Assembly (NCBI GenBank): GCA_963665215.2
Contig: CAXXWW010000013.1
Location: forward strand, 148,186 to 212,185
From: G963665215 sp963665215
Lineage (GTDB): Bacteria > Chloroflexota > Dehalococcoidia > Lucifugimonadales > CAUZJF01
Length of the DNA: 64,000 bases
Direction: 5' to 3'
Below the pieces are notes generated by a model. The model was not told the DNA's origin. It did not search any database and saw only the letters and a program-made list of their open reading frames with translations. The translations under genes were made by a program, and so were the position numbers. Positions 18,025-27,481 of this stretch are shown one piece after another. The stretch's first letter is position 1; the number at the start of each line of letters is the position of its first letter.

Positions 18025-19718
18025 CCTCGACGAGAGCCATCGTAGTATCAGTCACGGATGCCGTCAACCATCCAATCAAGCTCACAAAACCATCTCTCGG
18101 CGTGGTGAGTTAGCGGCCCCAGGCAGCGGAGGTGGCTTTCACCACGTTTGCACTCCCTTCAAACTCCTCCGGGCGCGCACCTCGCCCTTGGTTGCCTCTC
18201 TCCACCTCTGATGACCTCAAGGATAATCGCTACCCTGGTGCTGGATGGAGCCCGGCGATACGCTCCAACACTTGCCGGAATACCTCCCGGGACACTGCCA
18301 CCTCAGCAAGCTGAAACACCAACCTCCTGGCATGCCGCACCAGACGTCCACCCATCTTGATGAGCTTGGTCTGCACGCTTCGCAGTGACCAGTGTTTCAC
18401 TGACTCTGGCAAAGTCAGCCTTCTCATGAAGTTGCCCAGGTTGTAGGCCAGCACAAACAGCCACAGCCTCACCTGGTTAGCAACGAACCTGTGACACGAG
18501 AGCCGCGTCCAGTTCAGGGCGTATTTACCTTCCTTGATCCACTGCTCGGCCGTGCCCCGCCCGTTGTAGAAGTGGGTTACGCCTGCCGGCGGTAGGTTGA
18601 GGTTGGTGACGACGAACCCGACCCTCGGGAATAGCTCACCCTGGCGCCACTCCACCTTGGCGACCACACGCCGGGGAATGTCCCAGCTCTGGGCCTGGTA
18701 AACGAAGTCGTGATACCGGACTACGGGCTTCTTAGGCGGCCTGCCCACGGGCCGCTTCAGCAGGTGCCGGATGTTTCCTTGTAATACCTCGTTGGCCGGA
18801 AGCCGCATAGCGTAGCCAGTGTCCCTTGACTCCAGGTACTCGTACACCTCGAGCTTGGCAAAGGCAGCATCGGCCCGGAACAGCAGCCGGACTCCTTTCT
18901 CCTGGTATCGCTTCACGACTGGCTCCAGAACCTCCCGCCACCGCTCAGCGCTGTGGACGTTGCCCGGGCGAAGCATTGCACCTTCGCAATCTCCGAAATG
19001 GTTGAACAGGAAGAGCGGGTGATAACATACGGACTCGAAGTGGCCGTTGTAGGCGACTCCCTCTTGCTGCCCATGCACCGGGCTTTCAGAGCTGTCCATG
19101 TCTAGGATAACTCGCTGGTGAGATGTCTGGGCCATGGCCCTGTCCACCCACTCAACATTCAGGCGCGCAAGCCCATCCAGGTTCTCCTCTTCGGTTAACA
19201 CCTCAGTCTCAAATCGGCTCATAGTGTTGGTGCTGGCTGCCTGCTTATCAGTACCTTGCCACCCGACGATGACACGCATAGCCGGGTCTTGGGCAAGCCG
19301 TTCAGCGTCGTTGGTGTCCTCGTAGCCAGCGAGACGGCTATACACCGATTGTCTGAGCAAGGGCAACAGCCGGTGTTGCACATTGCGGCCGGTGCGGCTT
19401 TCATGGATATAATCGTTGGCTGTCTCTGTGAGCCCCAGAGCGGCATCAAGCTCGCGGCATGCCAGGAGTCCGGCGTCCGAGGTGATCGTAGCGCCACGAA
19501 AATCCAGGCGGACTCTGCGGTCGAATTGGAGCTTCAAAGGGGGGTCGGAGCTTTCACCCATTGGGTGCCTCCAGCGAGATTGCGGTATCCAGAACTAGAC
19601 CCCCTAGCTCGGCCAGTCTAGCACCCACACTGCCCATAATGCCCAGGTATGCGGCTCAAATAGGCAGCACTCTTACCGGATTACGACGCACCCACGCGGC
19701 TGATCTGGGAAATGTGGG
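17979..19718. mobile_element. IS1380-family element, type A, copy 1
   Basis: Ends are defined by comparison with the copy at 56979-60003: both share CCGGAATTACCC at the left and GGGAAATGTGGG at the right. The ends form an imperfect inverted repeat (left CCGGAATTACCCATATCA; right, inverted, CCCACATTTCCCAGATCA). It contains one transposase gene and about 250 bp of non-coding DNA after it. No clean target duplication is visible. Confidence 0.72.
18230..19561 (-). CDS. IS1380-family transposase (type A, copy 1)
   Basis: A 443-residue DDE transposase of the IS1380 family, intact. N-terminal RVRLDFRGATITSDAGLLACRELD, catalytic aspartates in ILDMDSSESPVHG and LLFRADAAFAK, then the C-terminal FYNGRGTAEQWIKEGKYAL, which supplies the last acidic residue, and NQVRLWLFVLAYNLGNFMRR. 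It is related to the transposase at 21092 and to the broken one at 57228-59846. Confidence 0.9.
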   Translation of the reverse strand: MGESSDPPLKLQFDRRVRLDFRGATITSDAGLLACRELDAALGLTETANDYIHESRTGRNVQHRLLPLLRQSVYSRLAGYEDTNDAERLAQDPAMRVIVGWQGTDKQAASTNTMSRFETEVLTEEENLDGLARLNVEWVDRAMAQTSHQRVILDMDSSESPVHGQQEGVAYNGHFESVCYHPLFLFNHFGDCEGAMLRPGNVHSAERWREVLEPVVKRYQEKGVRLLFRADAAFAKLEVYEYLESRDTGYAMRLPANEVLQGNIRHLLKRPVGRPPKKPVVRYHDFVYQAQSWDIPRRVVAKVEWRQGELFPRVGFVVTNLNLPPAGVTHFYNGRGTAEQWIKEGKYALNWTRLSCHRFVANQVRLWLFVLAYNLGNFMRRLTLPESVKHWSLRSVQTKLIKMGGRLVRHARRLVFQLAEVAVSREVFRQVLERIAGLHPAPG

Positions 19719-19886
19719 ATTAAAGTAGTTCCATCCCCGATAGCCGTAAAACGACAACAGGGCCGCCGCTATGATGATCGCGATGACGGCCCAAAGATGG
19801 ACCCCTTGACAGGCGGGCCCCATACCGAGCTAGAGACGTGGCCATTGCGCGCCTCGTTTGGCCCTAATTCCGAGCTACTGGACTGC
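19719..19886 (-). other. Truncated short open frame with one membrane helix
   Basis: On the minus strand, from an ATG near 19803, the frame reads a hydrophobic helix (HLWAVIAIIIAAALLSFYGY) and runs into the IS1380 element at 19718. It may be the 5' end of a gene cut by the insertion, possibly the missing first membrane helix of the permease on the other side. No ribosome site supports the ATG. Confidence 0.3.
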
Positions 19887-20960
19887 CTAGGCCGCGCCGA
19901 GAATTGGCTTCAGGGTCGAGAGGGCCATGAACAGAACGAGCCCGCCGACGGAGAAGGTGGAGACAGGCTCCAGAATCGCCAGTATGCCGCCGATTTTGTC
20001 TTCATATTGCTTCTGGTACGAGTCCGCCAGCTCATTCATGACCCCGGGCAGGGTGTTGCTTTCCTCTCCGATAGACATGAGCTCAACGAACATCTGGGGA
20101 AGTATTGAGTGTCTCTTCAGCGCGGCGTCCATGCGGTGCCCTTGTATGAGGCTTTCGTTGGCGTCGTCCCAAGCCCGCTTGACTGCCTCGTTTTTGGAGG
20201 CGCTCATCCCCAGCCGTAGGGACGAAGGCAGGTCGATCCCCGCGGCCAGGAGCGTCGACATCACGCGGCAGAACCGCCCCAAGTCCCCGGCGAGCAGCAC
20301 TCCCCCCAGGACAGGCGTGCGGATCTTCCCGTAATGCAGCCAATATTTGGTGAGTTCGAGGCGTCCCGCAATCTTGTAGGCGAATACGACCGCGAAGATG
20401 CCGATCATCAGGTTCACGATGTTGTCTTTCGCCCCCGACACCCCGCCGATCAGCACCCTGGTCATCAGGGGCACCTCAACGCCCATGCTGTTGAAAGTGT
20501 CAATGAGCGGTGGAAACGCCACGAAGACCATAAAGCCGAGCATCATCAGCGATGTCCCTATCAGGAAAATGGGCATCATCATGGCCTTTACGGCCTTGGC
20601 CTTGGCCTCGGCCGCCTGGGACATGATGTCGGCCAACTGTTGCAGAGCGGGCCCCAGTTTGCCGGTGTGCTCACCCACCTCGACCAGGCTGACGAAGACC
20701 TCGTCAAACACCTTTGGGTACTCGCGGAGGGCTATGGTGAAGCTCTCGCCCTGGCTGACCCTGTCGTGGACTCTCTGCAGGACCCTGACCATGGCCTTGC
20801 TGGCGCCCTCGGTCTGACTCATCTCAAGGACGCGCAGCAGGTTCGAGCCGCTGGCCAGCATGGTAGCCGCCTGCCGTGCAAAGGCGTCCACCTCCTTGGG
20901 CTTGACCGCGCCACTAAACCCGAATCCACCGAACCCGTATTCCCCATTTAGCTCAAACAA
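19887..20960 (-). CDS. pilC: Type II secretion/type IV pilus inner-membrane platform protein (PilC/GspF family)
   Basis: A 357-residue protein with two T2SSF domains: DAFARQAATMLASGSNLLRVLEM at residue about 25 and GRFCRVMSTLLAAGIDLPSSLRL in the second half, each followed by the family's helices, and membrane helices around MPIFLIGTSLMMLGFMVFVAFPP and the C-terminus VSTFSVGGLVLFMALSTLKPIL. PilC organises the pilus base and links the ATPases to the pilin. PilC proteins normally have an N-terminal domain of 50-60 residues ahead of the first T2SSF domain; only about 20 are present here, and an IS1380-family element starts just upstream, so the 5' end may be lost. The listed start is a TTG. Confidence 0.82.
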   Translation of the reverse strand: MFELNGEYGFGGFGFSGAVKPKEVDAFARQAATMLASGSNLLRVLEMSQTEGASKAMVRVLQRVHDRVSQGESFTIALREYPKVFDEVFVSLVEVGEHTGKLGPALQQLADIMSQAAEAKAKAVKAMMMPIFLIGTSLMMLGFMVFVAFPPLIDTFNSMGVEVPLMTRVLIGGVSGAKDNIVNLMIGIFAVVFAYKIAGRLELTKYWLHYGKIRTPVLGGVLLAGDLGRFCRVMSTLLAAGIDLPSSLRLGMSASKNEAVKRAWDDANESLIQGHRMDAALKRHSILPQMFVELMSIGEESNTLPGVMNELADSYQKQYEDKIGGILAILEPVSTFSVGGLVLFMALSTLKPILGAA

Positions 20961-21091
20961 GTGATGCGGTAAATAGGCAACTTTCTTGCTTTTCTAGTCG
21001 TTACATGAATCTCTTAGCCGTATTTCAGATATAATACATGCAATAAGTTGGCTATTTCAGATAACTTGCGTACCGACATTGGAGGCACCCG

Positions 21092-22423
21092 ATGGGTGAC
21101 GGCGACAAGACCCCTCTCCGACTCCAGTTCAACCCCAAAGTCCGTCTGGAGTTTCACGGTGCCACCATCACTTCCGACGCCGGACTCTTGCCCATTCGAG
21201 AGCTGGATGATGCCCTGGGCCTTACCCCCATAGCCTCCGACTATCTCCAGGAAAGCCGTACCGGCCGCAACATCCGCCACCACCTGGTCCCTCTGCTCCG
21301 CCAGTCCATCTACAGCCGCTTGGCCGGCTACGATGACACCAACGATGCAGAACGTCTTTCCCAAGACCCAGCCATGAGAGTTGTCGTGGGCTGGCAAGGC
21401 TCAGACCGCAACGCCGCCAGGACCAACACCATGAGCCGTTTTGAGACGGAGACTCTGACTCAAGAGGACAACCTAAAGGGGCTGGCCCTGATGAATCCCC
21501 AGTGGGTGGAGCTGGCCATGGCTCACACTCCACACCGGCGAGTGATTCTGGACATGGACAGTTCGGAGAGTCCAGTGCATGGTCAGCAGGAAGGAGCCGC
21601 CTACAACGGGCACTTCGAGTGTGTCTGCTATCATCCCCTCTTTCTGTTCAACCAGTTTGGGGATTGCGAAGGAGCGACGCTACGACCCGGAAACGTGCAT
21701 AGTGCCGATGGCTGGCAGGAACTCCTTGAGCCGGTGGTGAAAGGATACCAGAAGAAAGGACTGCGGTTGCTGTTCCGGGGTGACGCTGCTTTTGCCAAGC
21801 CGGAGCTATACGAGTATCTGGAACAAGGAAAGATCGGGTACGCCATCCGGCTTCCCGCCAATCAGGTAATTCAGGAGCAGATCCAACCCTTGCTGGAGCG
21901 TCCTACCGAATGGCCGTCCCGGGAGCCTATCGTCTCCTACCATGACTTTGCCTATCAGGCCCAGAGTTGGCACTTGCCCAGGCGAGTGGTGGCTAAAGTA
22001 GAGTGGCATCAGGGGGAGCTATTTCCCAGGGTTGGTTTCATCGTGACCAACCTGAGCTATCCACCCAAAGGGATAGTCCGCTTTTACAATGGCCGTGGCA
22101 CGGCGGAGCAGTGGATCAAGGAGGGCAAGTACGCCCTGAACTGGACCCGGCTTTCCTGCCACAAGTTCGTGGCCAACCAGGTGAGACTATGGCTGTTCGT
22201 CCTGACTTACAACCTGGGCAACTTTATGAGAAGGCTGGTGTTGCCGGAGGATATGAAGCACTGGACTCTGACCAGTCTTCAGACCAGGCTGATCAAGACG
22301 GGTGGGCGACTGGTACGCCACGCAAGGAGGCTGGTGTTTCAGCTTGCCGAGGTGCTGGTAACCAGGGAAATGCTGACCGGGATACTAGAACGGATCAGCC
22401 GGCTTCGGCTGGCACCTGGCTAG
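21092..22423 (+). CDS. IS1380-family transposase (type A relative, intact)
   Basis: A 443-residue DDE transposase, same length and layout as the one at 18230 but clearly diverged: RLEFHGATITSDAGLLPIRELD, ILDMDSSESPVHG, LLFRGDAAFAKPE, GRGTAEQWIKEGKYALNW. A GGAGG ribosome site precedes the ATG. I could not define the terminal inverted repeats with confidence. It is on the strand opposite to the neighbouring PilC gene. Confidence 0.88.
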   Translation: MGDGDKTPLRLQFNPKVRLEFHGATITSDAGLLPIRELDDALGLTPIASDYLQESRTGRNIRHHLVPLLRQSIYSRLAGYDDTNDAERLSQDPAMRVVVGWQGSDRNAARTNTMSRFETETLTQEDNLKGLALMNPQWVELAMAHTPHRRVILDMDSSESPVHGQQEGAAYNGHFECVCYHPLFLFNQFGDCEGATLRPGNVHSADGWQELLEPVVKGYQKKGLRLLFRGDAAFAKPELYEYLEQGKIGYAIRLPANQVIQEQIQPLLERPTEWPSREPIVSYHDFAYQAQSWHLPRRVVAKVEWHQGELFPRVGFIVTNLSYPPKGIVRFYNGRGTAEQWIKEGKYALNWTRLSCHKFVANQVRLWLFVLTYNLGNFMRRLVLPEDMKHWTLTSLQTRLIKTGGRLVRHARRLVFQLAEVLVTREMLTGILERISRLRLAPG

Positions 22424-22719
22424 CCTGCTTTGAGAGCACAGGTATTTCGGACAGTTATGGGGTCGTCCGGGGTAAATAGACCACCCCGAGGGAGACGCTT
22501 GGGCAGGGGCAGGCAATTCTAGACTTTTACGCTCGTCAGGGGGGTGGTTACCCTATGGGAGTGGGTCAGTTGAGTGAATCGGATGCAGTTGACGCCCTCA
22601 GGCTGCCCTTTTATAGTTCGAGCCATCCCACAGGGTCACATGGTTGGAGGAATCAGTTTGATCTGGGCAATCCCGAGTAACACCAGCAACATGGGTTAAA
22701 TATATCCTTTGGAGATGTC
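22424..22719. other. Gap of 296 bp after the IS1380 transposase
   Basis: It holds the unassigned right end of the IS element and host DNA. A 41-codon frame (22555-22680, plus) has no recognisable family and no ribosome site. Nothing else is supported. Confidence 0.35.
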
Positions 22720-22809
22720 ATGGGAGCAATCTTGGACGCGTTGAAGGGCTTGAAGCTGTGGCAAATCGGGAGTAAGTTAGATGTGGGGAAATTCCAGTCG
22801 AACGCATGA
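22720..22809 (+). CDS. 29-residue open frame overlapping the DUF2203 start
   Basis: The frame starts with ATG at 22720, has GGAG six bases upstream, and ends at 22809 with its TGA overlapping the DUF2203 ATG as ATGA, the usual arrangement for translational coupling. The peptide (MGAILDALKGLKLWQIG...) could form an amphipathic helix. It is too short to assign; it may be a leader peptide or chance. Confidence 0.35.
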   Translation: MGAILDALKGLKLWQIGSKLDVGKFQSNA

Positions 22810-23219
22810 GGGAGCACAATACGGACGGTCGCTACTTCACGCTGGAGGAGGCGCAAGGGCTCGTTCCGTGGCTGTCGGAGAAGTTTTCGGCTATTGCCCC
22901 TTTAAGAGAGCAAGCGAACAAACTGAACGCAGAGATCGAATCCTTGCTGGAGCGCATGCGCTCCAACGGCGGCAGCGAGGCGTCAGGACTGCTAGAGCGA
23001 AGGCGCCGCACACTGCAGGAGACGGCCGACCAGATAGAGCAGCAGGTCCGGCTGATCCAGCAGCCAGGCCTCATCGTCAAGGGCATAGAGCGCGCGCTGG
23101 TCGACTTTCCTTCCATCAGGGAAGGGCGCGAAGTGTACCTGTGCTGGCTGGAGGGTGAGCTGCAGATTAGTTTCTGGCACGAGGTGGACGCAGGATTCGC
23201 GGGCCGACAGCCGCTGTAA
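22806..23219 (+). CDS. DUF2203 family protein
   Basis: A 137-residue protein with the DUF2203 pattern: YFTLEEAQGLVPWLSEKF at the N-terminus, a long helix with heptads (REQANKLNAEIESLLERM; ETADQIEQQVRLIQ), then GLIVKGIERALVDFPSIREGREVYLCWLEGE and the C-terminal ISFWHEVDAGFAGRQPL. Function unknown. The HEVDAGFAGRQPL ending is the best conserved part of the family. Confidence 0.85.
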   Translation: MREHNTDGRYFTLEEAQGLVPWLSEKFSAIAPLREQANKLNAEIESLLERMRSNGGSEASGLLERRRRTLQETADQIEQQVRLIQQPGLIVKGIERALVDFPSIREGREVYLCWLEGELQISFWHEVDAGFAGRQPL

Positions 23220-23272
23220 GAGGGCGGTACTATAACGCGCCCACGCTGCGTTCGTCCAGCCTGATCGCGCCA

Positions 23273-23997
23273 ATGCTTGGCGCAGCGGTCCTCGCCCGCT
23301 CATCGGTCTCAACGCCCGCCCCCGCGGGGGCCGCCAAGGGGGCTTCAACGCAGGACCAGAACGACAGGGCCGTATCGTCACCAGCCATGTCCGGTACCAT
23401 AACTATTGCGTTCGCCGGCGACGTTATGCTGGGCCGGCTAGTGAATCAGACCATCTCGCAAAGGGGTACGATCATCCCTGGGGTGACATGCTGCCCGTCC
23501 TGCAACAGGCGGACCTGTTCCTCATCAATCTCGAGACCACCCTCACCTCCCAGACCCGACCGGCGGACCCCGACAAGGTGTTCAACTTCAGGGCCGAGCC
23601 CACGGCGGCCGAGGCCCCAAAGACCGGCGGGGTGGACTTCGCCTGCGTCGCCAACAATCACATCCTGGACTTTGGCACAGAGGGGCTCAAGGAGACGCTG
23701 GCGATCCTCGATGGGGCCGGCATCGCCCATGCGGGCGCCGGACCCGACCTTGAATCGGCCCAGAGGCATGTCATCCTCACCGCGGATGGCCTACGAGTCG
23801 CCATAGTCGCCGGCTTGGCTCCGCCCGACCTGCTCCTCCAATTTATAAGGGACGCCGACTTCGACTGCTTCATACCGCCTAACCGCTACACCCTCACCGA
23901 GCAGACGGCGATCGACGAGTTCCTCCCGATGTGCCAGGAAAGAAACTTCTCTGGTTGCACTTCGGTCGAGGTGAGACTTATCAGCGTTAAAGGCTAA
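23273..23997 (+). pseudogene. CapA-type metallophosphoesterase fragment, frameshifted and fused to an aldo/keto reductase fragment
   Basis: From 23387 the frame gives ITIAFAGDVMLGRLVNQTI, the start of a CapA/PgsA (poly-gamma-glutamate synthesis-type) calcineurin-like domain. At the GGGG run near 23463-23466 one base seems missing; the next frame continues YDHPWGDMLPVLQQADLFLINLETT and ACVANNHILDFG, both core CapA motifs. After ILTADGLRVAI (about 23800) the match changes: LLLQFIRDADFDCFIPP followed by RYTLTEQTAIDEFLPMC resembles aldo/keto reductases of the aldose/fucose dehydrogenase type. The reading frame stops at 23997. This is a recombined remnant of two genes. Confidence 0.6.
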
Positions 23998-24191
23998 GCC
24001 GGGTGTCGGCCAGGGCGAACTCGACAGGGTGAAGGGACTGCCCGACGCCTTCTGGCTCATCCCAATGAAGTAGACGTACCGACCATCACTTCGTATTCGT
24101 CACCGTTTCCGGGTCCGCTTCTTCGGCTGTTTCGGGGGCATCTCGGAGGCCCAGCTCAAGGACCGGCTCACCCAGTCGCGGGCTTTGTCAG

Positions 24192-25901
24192 CCGAAGGAC
24201 ACCGATGGACGGCGTGAGGAAAGCGGAAGGGGGGTGAGGGAGCTACAGGGGAAATAGCCTGGGTTCCATTTGGGGTAGGGAGGTCGGCGGACGGTCTTCA
24301 TCGCCGCACAGGGGCCCCTATGGCCGTCTGCGGGAGCTGCGATGCGCGGGATGGCGAGAGAATACGCAGCAGGGAACTCTCTCGGACCGGGCTGGCACGA
24401 GTCTGCGGGGATCTTCGGTTGTCCGGTGGGTGGGTCGGTCGCCGACGGTGCCGTCAGGCCGGGAGTGGAATGGCTCGCAGCCGGGCCAAGGCGCGGCTGA
24501 ACTTCTCAGCCCAAGGCCAGCGATCCGGAAGATGCAGGGTCAACCGGCGTGCCGAGCGGGTGAGCCGTCCGGCCAGGGAGAAGAACCGCCGCCGGAGGGT
24601 CTTGGTGGTGGCTATCCGCTCTCCCAGACCGATCCGCGCCGTCCAGCGGGCCAGGTTGTGGGCCATCGTCTGGACGGCCAGCCAGGCGCCGTTGGCGGCG
24701 AAGCGGCCCGAGGGGAGATGGTTCAGCCCGACGCCGTACTTGAGGTCGCGTATGGCATTCTCGATCTCGGCGTGGCGGCGATGGTCAGCCTCCAGTTCGA
24801 GCAACTCCCCGTCCCGGTCGGTGATGAAGCCATGATAGCTGTATTTGGCGAAGAGGGCCAGTTGGGAACCGGGCGTCGGCTTCACCCGCCGGACGATGAG
24901 CCGTACCGGCGCGGCGTCCGCCTCGGCCTGGAAGGGGGTGCAGGTGGTCTCGGCCACATCGGCGGCGCCGTCCATCCAGTAAGGAATCGGCGTCCAGGCA
25001 TCTTCGGGTATCGCCTCGATGAGATTGTGCAGGCTTTTGTGCTGGCGGATGGTGATGGAGAAGCGGACATCCATCTTGCGGCAGACGGATACCACGCCAT
25101 GAGTGTAGAACCCGCTGTCGGCCCGTAGCGTGAGTCGTCCGTTGGCCCCGGCGTAGCGCACCCGTCCCACCGTCTCCCGCAGGACAGTGGGCGGCGCCGC
25201 GGGCGGTGTTGGCCCGGCCCTCGCGCAGCCGGGACATCAGCACGTCTCCGGTGCCGGCGGCGATGGCCAGCAGCGGGTGGTAGCCCCGCTTGCCGGTATA
25301 GCCGTGGTGGCGGGCGCCCTCCTTGGCCAGTCCGTAGGTCTCGCAGATGGTGGAGTCCAGGTCAATGGTCAGGGGCCCGTCGCCGGGTCCCGCCCCGGCC
25401 TGCCAAGCCCGGGCCAGCAACTCGCGGCTCACCCGGTCGAGTTGACGGACATGCCCCACCGGAAGCTGCGCAGGAAGGTGCCCAGGGTGGATGGCGCCTT
25501 GACCGTGCCGCCCAGGGTGCAGGCCGTCCCCCCGGTGCGCAACACATCGGCGTCGTCAATGCAGTCGCCCCCAGCCAGCGCAGACGCCACCAGCGTCATC
25601 ATCTTGTCGCTCGTGTTCGCCCGCCCCGGGGCATCGCCCAGGTCGAGGCGCTGCCGGACGAGTTCGGGCAGGCCGAGGTGCCGCGCCAGGGTGGCCGGAA
25701 GGAGCAGCCCGGCATTGGCCACCAAGCGGCGGTCGTCGAAGGTGATTTGGATCCGGTCGGGGTGGTTGCGTGGCAGCATCTACTGGGTGCTCCTTTTCCA
25801 GGGCCGTTTTTTTTGCTACAAAACCATTATCCCAGAAGCACAGGAGCACCTTCTTGCCGCCTCAGGACGCTAACCCGACGCCCTCCTTCGGTGGATTCGG
25901 G
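24192..25901. mobile_element. IS1380-family element, type B, copy 1 (left end truncated)
   Basis: Nearly identical to 27492-29200, offset by 3300 bp at the left. The right terminus GGTGGATTCGGG (to 25901) is present, but the first ten bases or so of the left terminus are missing and the sequence starts at CCGAAGGACACC. It is probably immobile on its own. Confidence 0.8.
24454..25779 (-). pseudogene. IS1380-family transposase (type B), frameshifted copy
   Basis: Same product as the intact 441-residue transposase at 27754-29079 but with two indels: an extra base at about 25184 (AGGACAGTGG against AGGAAGTGG) and a missing base at about 25450 (ACATGCCCC against ACGTGGCCCC). The protein is split over three frames and cannot be made whole. 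Confidence 0.87.
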
Positions 25902-25946
25902 CTAAAGGAAGCGAGCAACTGACTTATATCGAATGGTGATTATCCC

Positions 25947-25975
25947 TTGACGTCACGTACTCTATCTGATATCAT
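25947..25975 (+). promoter_or_regulatory. Sigma-70-type promoter of the IS1595 transposase
   Basis: TTGACG at 25947-25952 and TATCAT at 25970-25975 are 17 bp apart, close to the bacterial consensus, and the ATG follows seven bases after the -10 box. Transcription would begin at or near the start codon, giving a leaderless message. Confidence 0.6.
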
Positions 25976-25981
25976 AGGTGC

Positions 25982-26839
25982 ATGAAGAAGTACACAATCA
26001 AAGAGTTTGACGTCCAATTCTCCACCGATGACGCCTGCTTGGACTTCCTTAAAGCCGCCCGCTGGCCCGATGGCATCACCTGCTTCACCTGCCAGAAGGT
26101 CACTCCCCACTACCGCATCACGGGCCGGAAGGTCTACAGTTGCGAATTCTGCGGGTCCCAGGTCTCCCCCACCGCCGACACCATCTTCCACAAGTCCTCG
26201 ACTTCGCTCCGGTCCTGGTTCCACGCCATGTTCCTCATGGCTTCCACCAGGACGGGCATATCCGCCAAGCAGCTTGAACGGGAGATCGGCGTCACCTACA
26301 AGACCGCATGGCGGATGTTCAAGCAAATCCGCCAACTCATGGCCCAGGATGGTATCACCCTCTTCGGCGAGGTCGAGGTTGACGAGACCTACATCGGGGG
26401 CAAGCGGCCAGGGAAGCGGGGCCGGGGAGCCGCCGGCAAGACCATCGTCGCTGGCATGGTGGAACGCGGCGGGCAGGCCGTGGTCAAGGTGGTCCCCGAC
26501 GTGAAGGCCAAGACCTTGCTTCCCATGATTCTGGAGCACGTCCCAGCCGGTCAGACCGTCTACACCGACGAGATGTTCAGTTACAACCGGCTTTCCAGCC
26601 TGGGCTATATGCACGATACGGTCCGGCACTCGGCCAAGCAGTACGTCGCCGGACGGGTCCACACCAACAATATCGAAGGGATGTGGAGCAACGTCAAGCG
26701 GGGGATTGACGGTGTGAACCACGCGGTCAGCCCCAAATACCTGCAAGGCTACCTAGACGCCTACGTGTACAGGTTCAACCATCGGAGCGACTCGGAACCG
26801 ATGTTTGTTCAGCTTCTGGAGCGGGCTTCTTCGGTATAG
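25982..26839 (+). CDS. IS1595-family transposase (ISXO2-like)
   Basis: A 285-residue transposase. The N-terminus has a zinc ribbon (CFTCQKV...YSCEFCGSQ, two CxxC pairs). The DDE-type domain follows: GEVEVDETYIGGKR (first Asp), VYTDEMFSYNRL (second Asp) and VHTNNIEGMWSNVKRG, which in this family supplies the Asn/His-Glu part of the catalytic site. It sits between two type B IS1380 copies. Terminal repeats were not identified. Confidence 0.9.
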   Translation: MKKYTIKEFDVQFSTDDACLDFLKAARWPDGITCFTCQKVTPHYRITGRKVYSCEFCGSQVSPTADTIFHKSSTSLRSWFHAMFLMASTRTGISAKQLEREIGVTYKTAWRMFKQIRQLMAQDGITLFGEVEVDETYIGGKRPGKRGRGAAGKTIVAGMVERGGQAVVKVVPDVKAKTLLPMILEHVPAGQTVYTDEMFSYNRLSSLGYMHDTVRHSAKQYVAGRVHTNNIEGMWSNVKRGIDGVNHAVSPKYLQGYLDAYVYRFNHRSDSEPMFVQLLERASSV

Positions 26840-26924
26840 GCTGGGCCGACTTGGTCAACAGCCGCTCAAAGGCCTTCTTGGTCAGATGCCAATTGTCCCC
26901 CGCCTTCTTGGTGGCTTTAGGCAT
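26775..26924 (-). CDS. Small basic protein convergent with the IS1595 transposase
   Basis: A 49-residue Lys/Pro-rich frame (MPKATKKAGDNWHLTKKAF...) with a strong ribosome site (AAGGAGG, seven bases before the ATG). It overlaps the last 65 bp of the transposase on the opposite strand. It may be an accessory or passenger frame of the element. No family recognised. Confidence 0.45.
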   Translation of the reverse strand: MPKATKKAGDNWHLTKKAFERLLTKSAQPIPKKPAPEAEQTSVPSRSDG

Positions 26925-27481
26925 ATACCGACCTCCTTCCCCTGCAAGTGGGCCATAAGGTACTCCTGGGGCCGGTCCCCCCCCTTGATTCGGAGTCATT
27001 GGTCTTCCTCCATCAACTCAATCAACAGTGGCAATTGTCTCACCTGACGGTGTTCGATAATCTTAACCACTTCATACTCCGTCAAAAGGCCACTGTTGGT
27101 TCTCCATTGGACTGTGCGCATTTCACATACCAATATATCTTTCTTGGAGAACGAGACTGCGCCTTCGTCAATCTGTTCCAAGAATTGCACATCGCTGATA
27201 GTTACTGAGAATACGTTATTTCCGTCAGACAGCCTCCACTTGTTGTCCTCCTTGAAGACCACGCTGACTATCGATAATGCACGTCTCGACATTTCGTCGA
27301 CTATTTTTTCCCTAGAATCAGGTACTGCAAACGCAGGAACATCACTCTCAGTGACTTCTTGTACGGTACGGCCTTTTTCGCGGAATGAGAATTTGTCGAT
27401 GCCAGGTTCATTTAGGGGCTTTACCATATCCTCAATGTTGCGGCGAATGCTAGTCTCCCTATACAGTCGTAGCAGTCTTAG

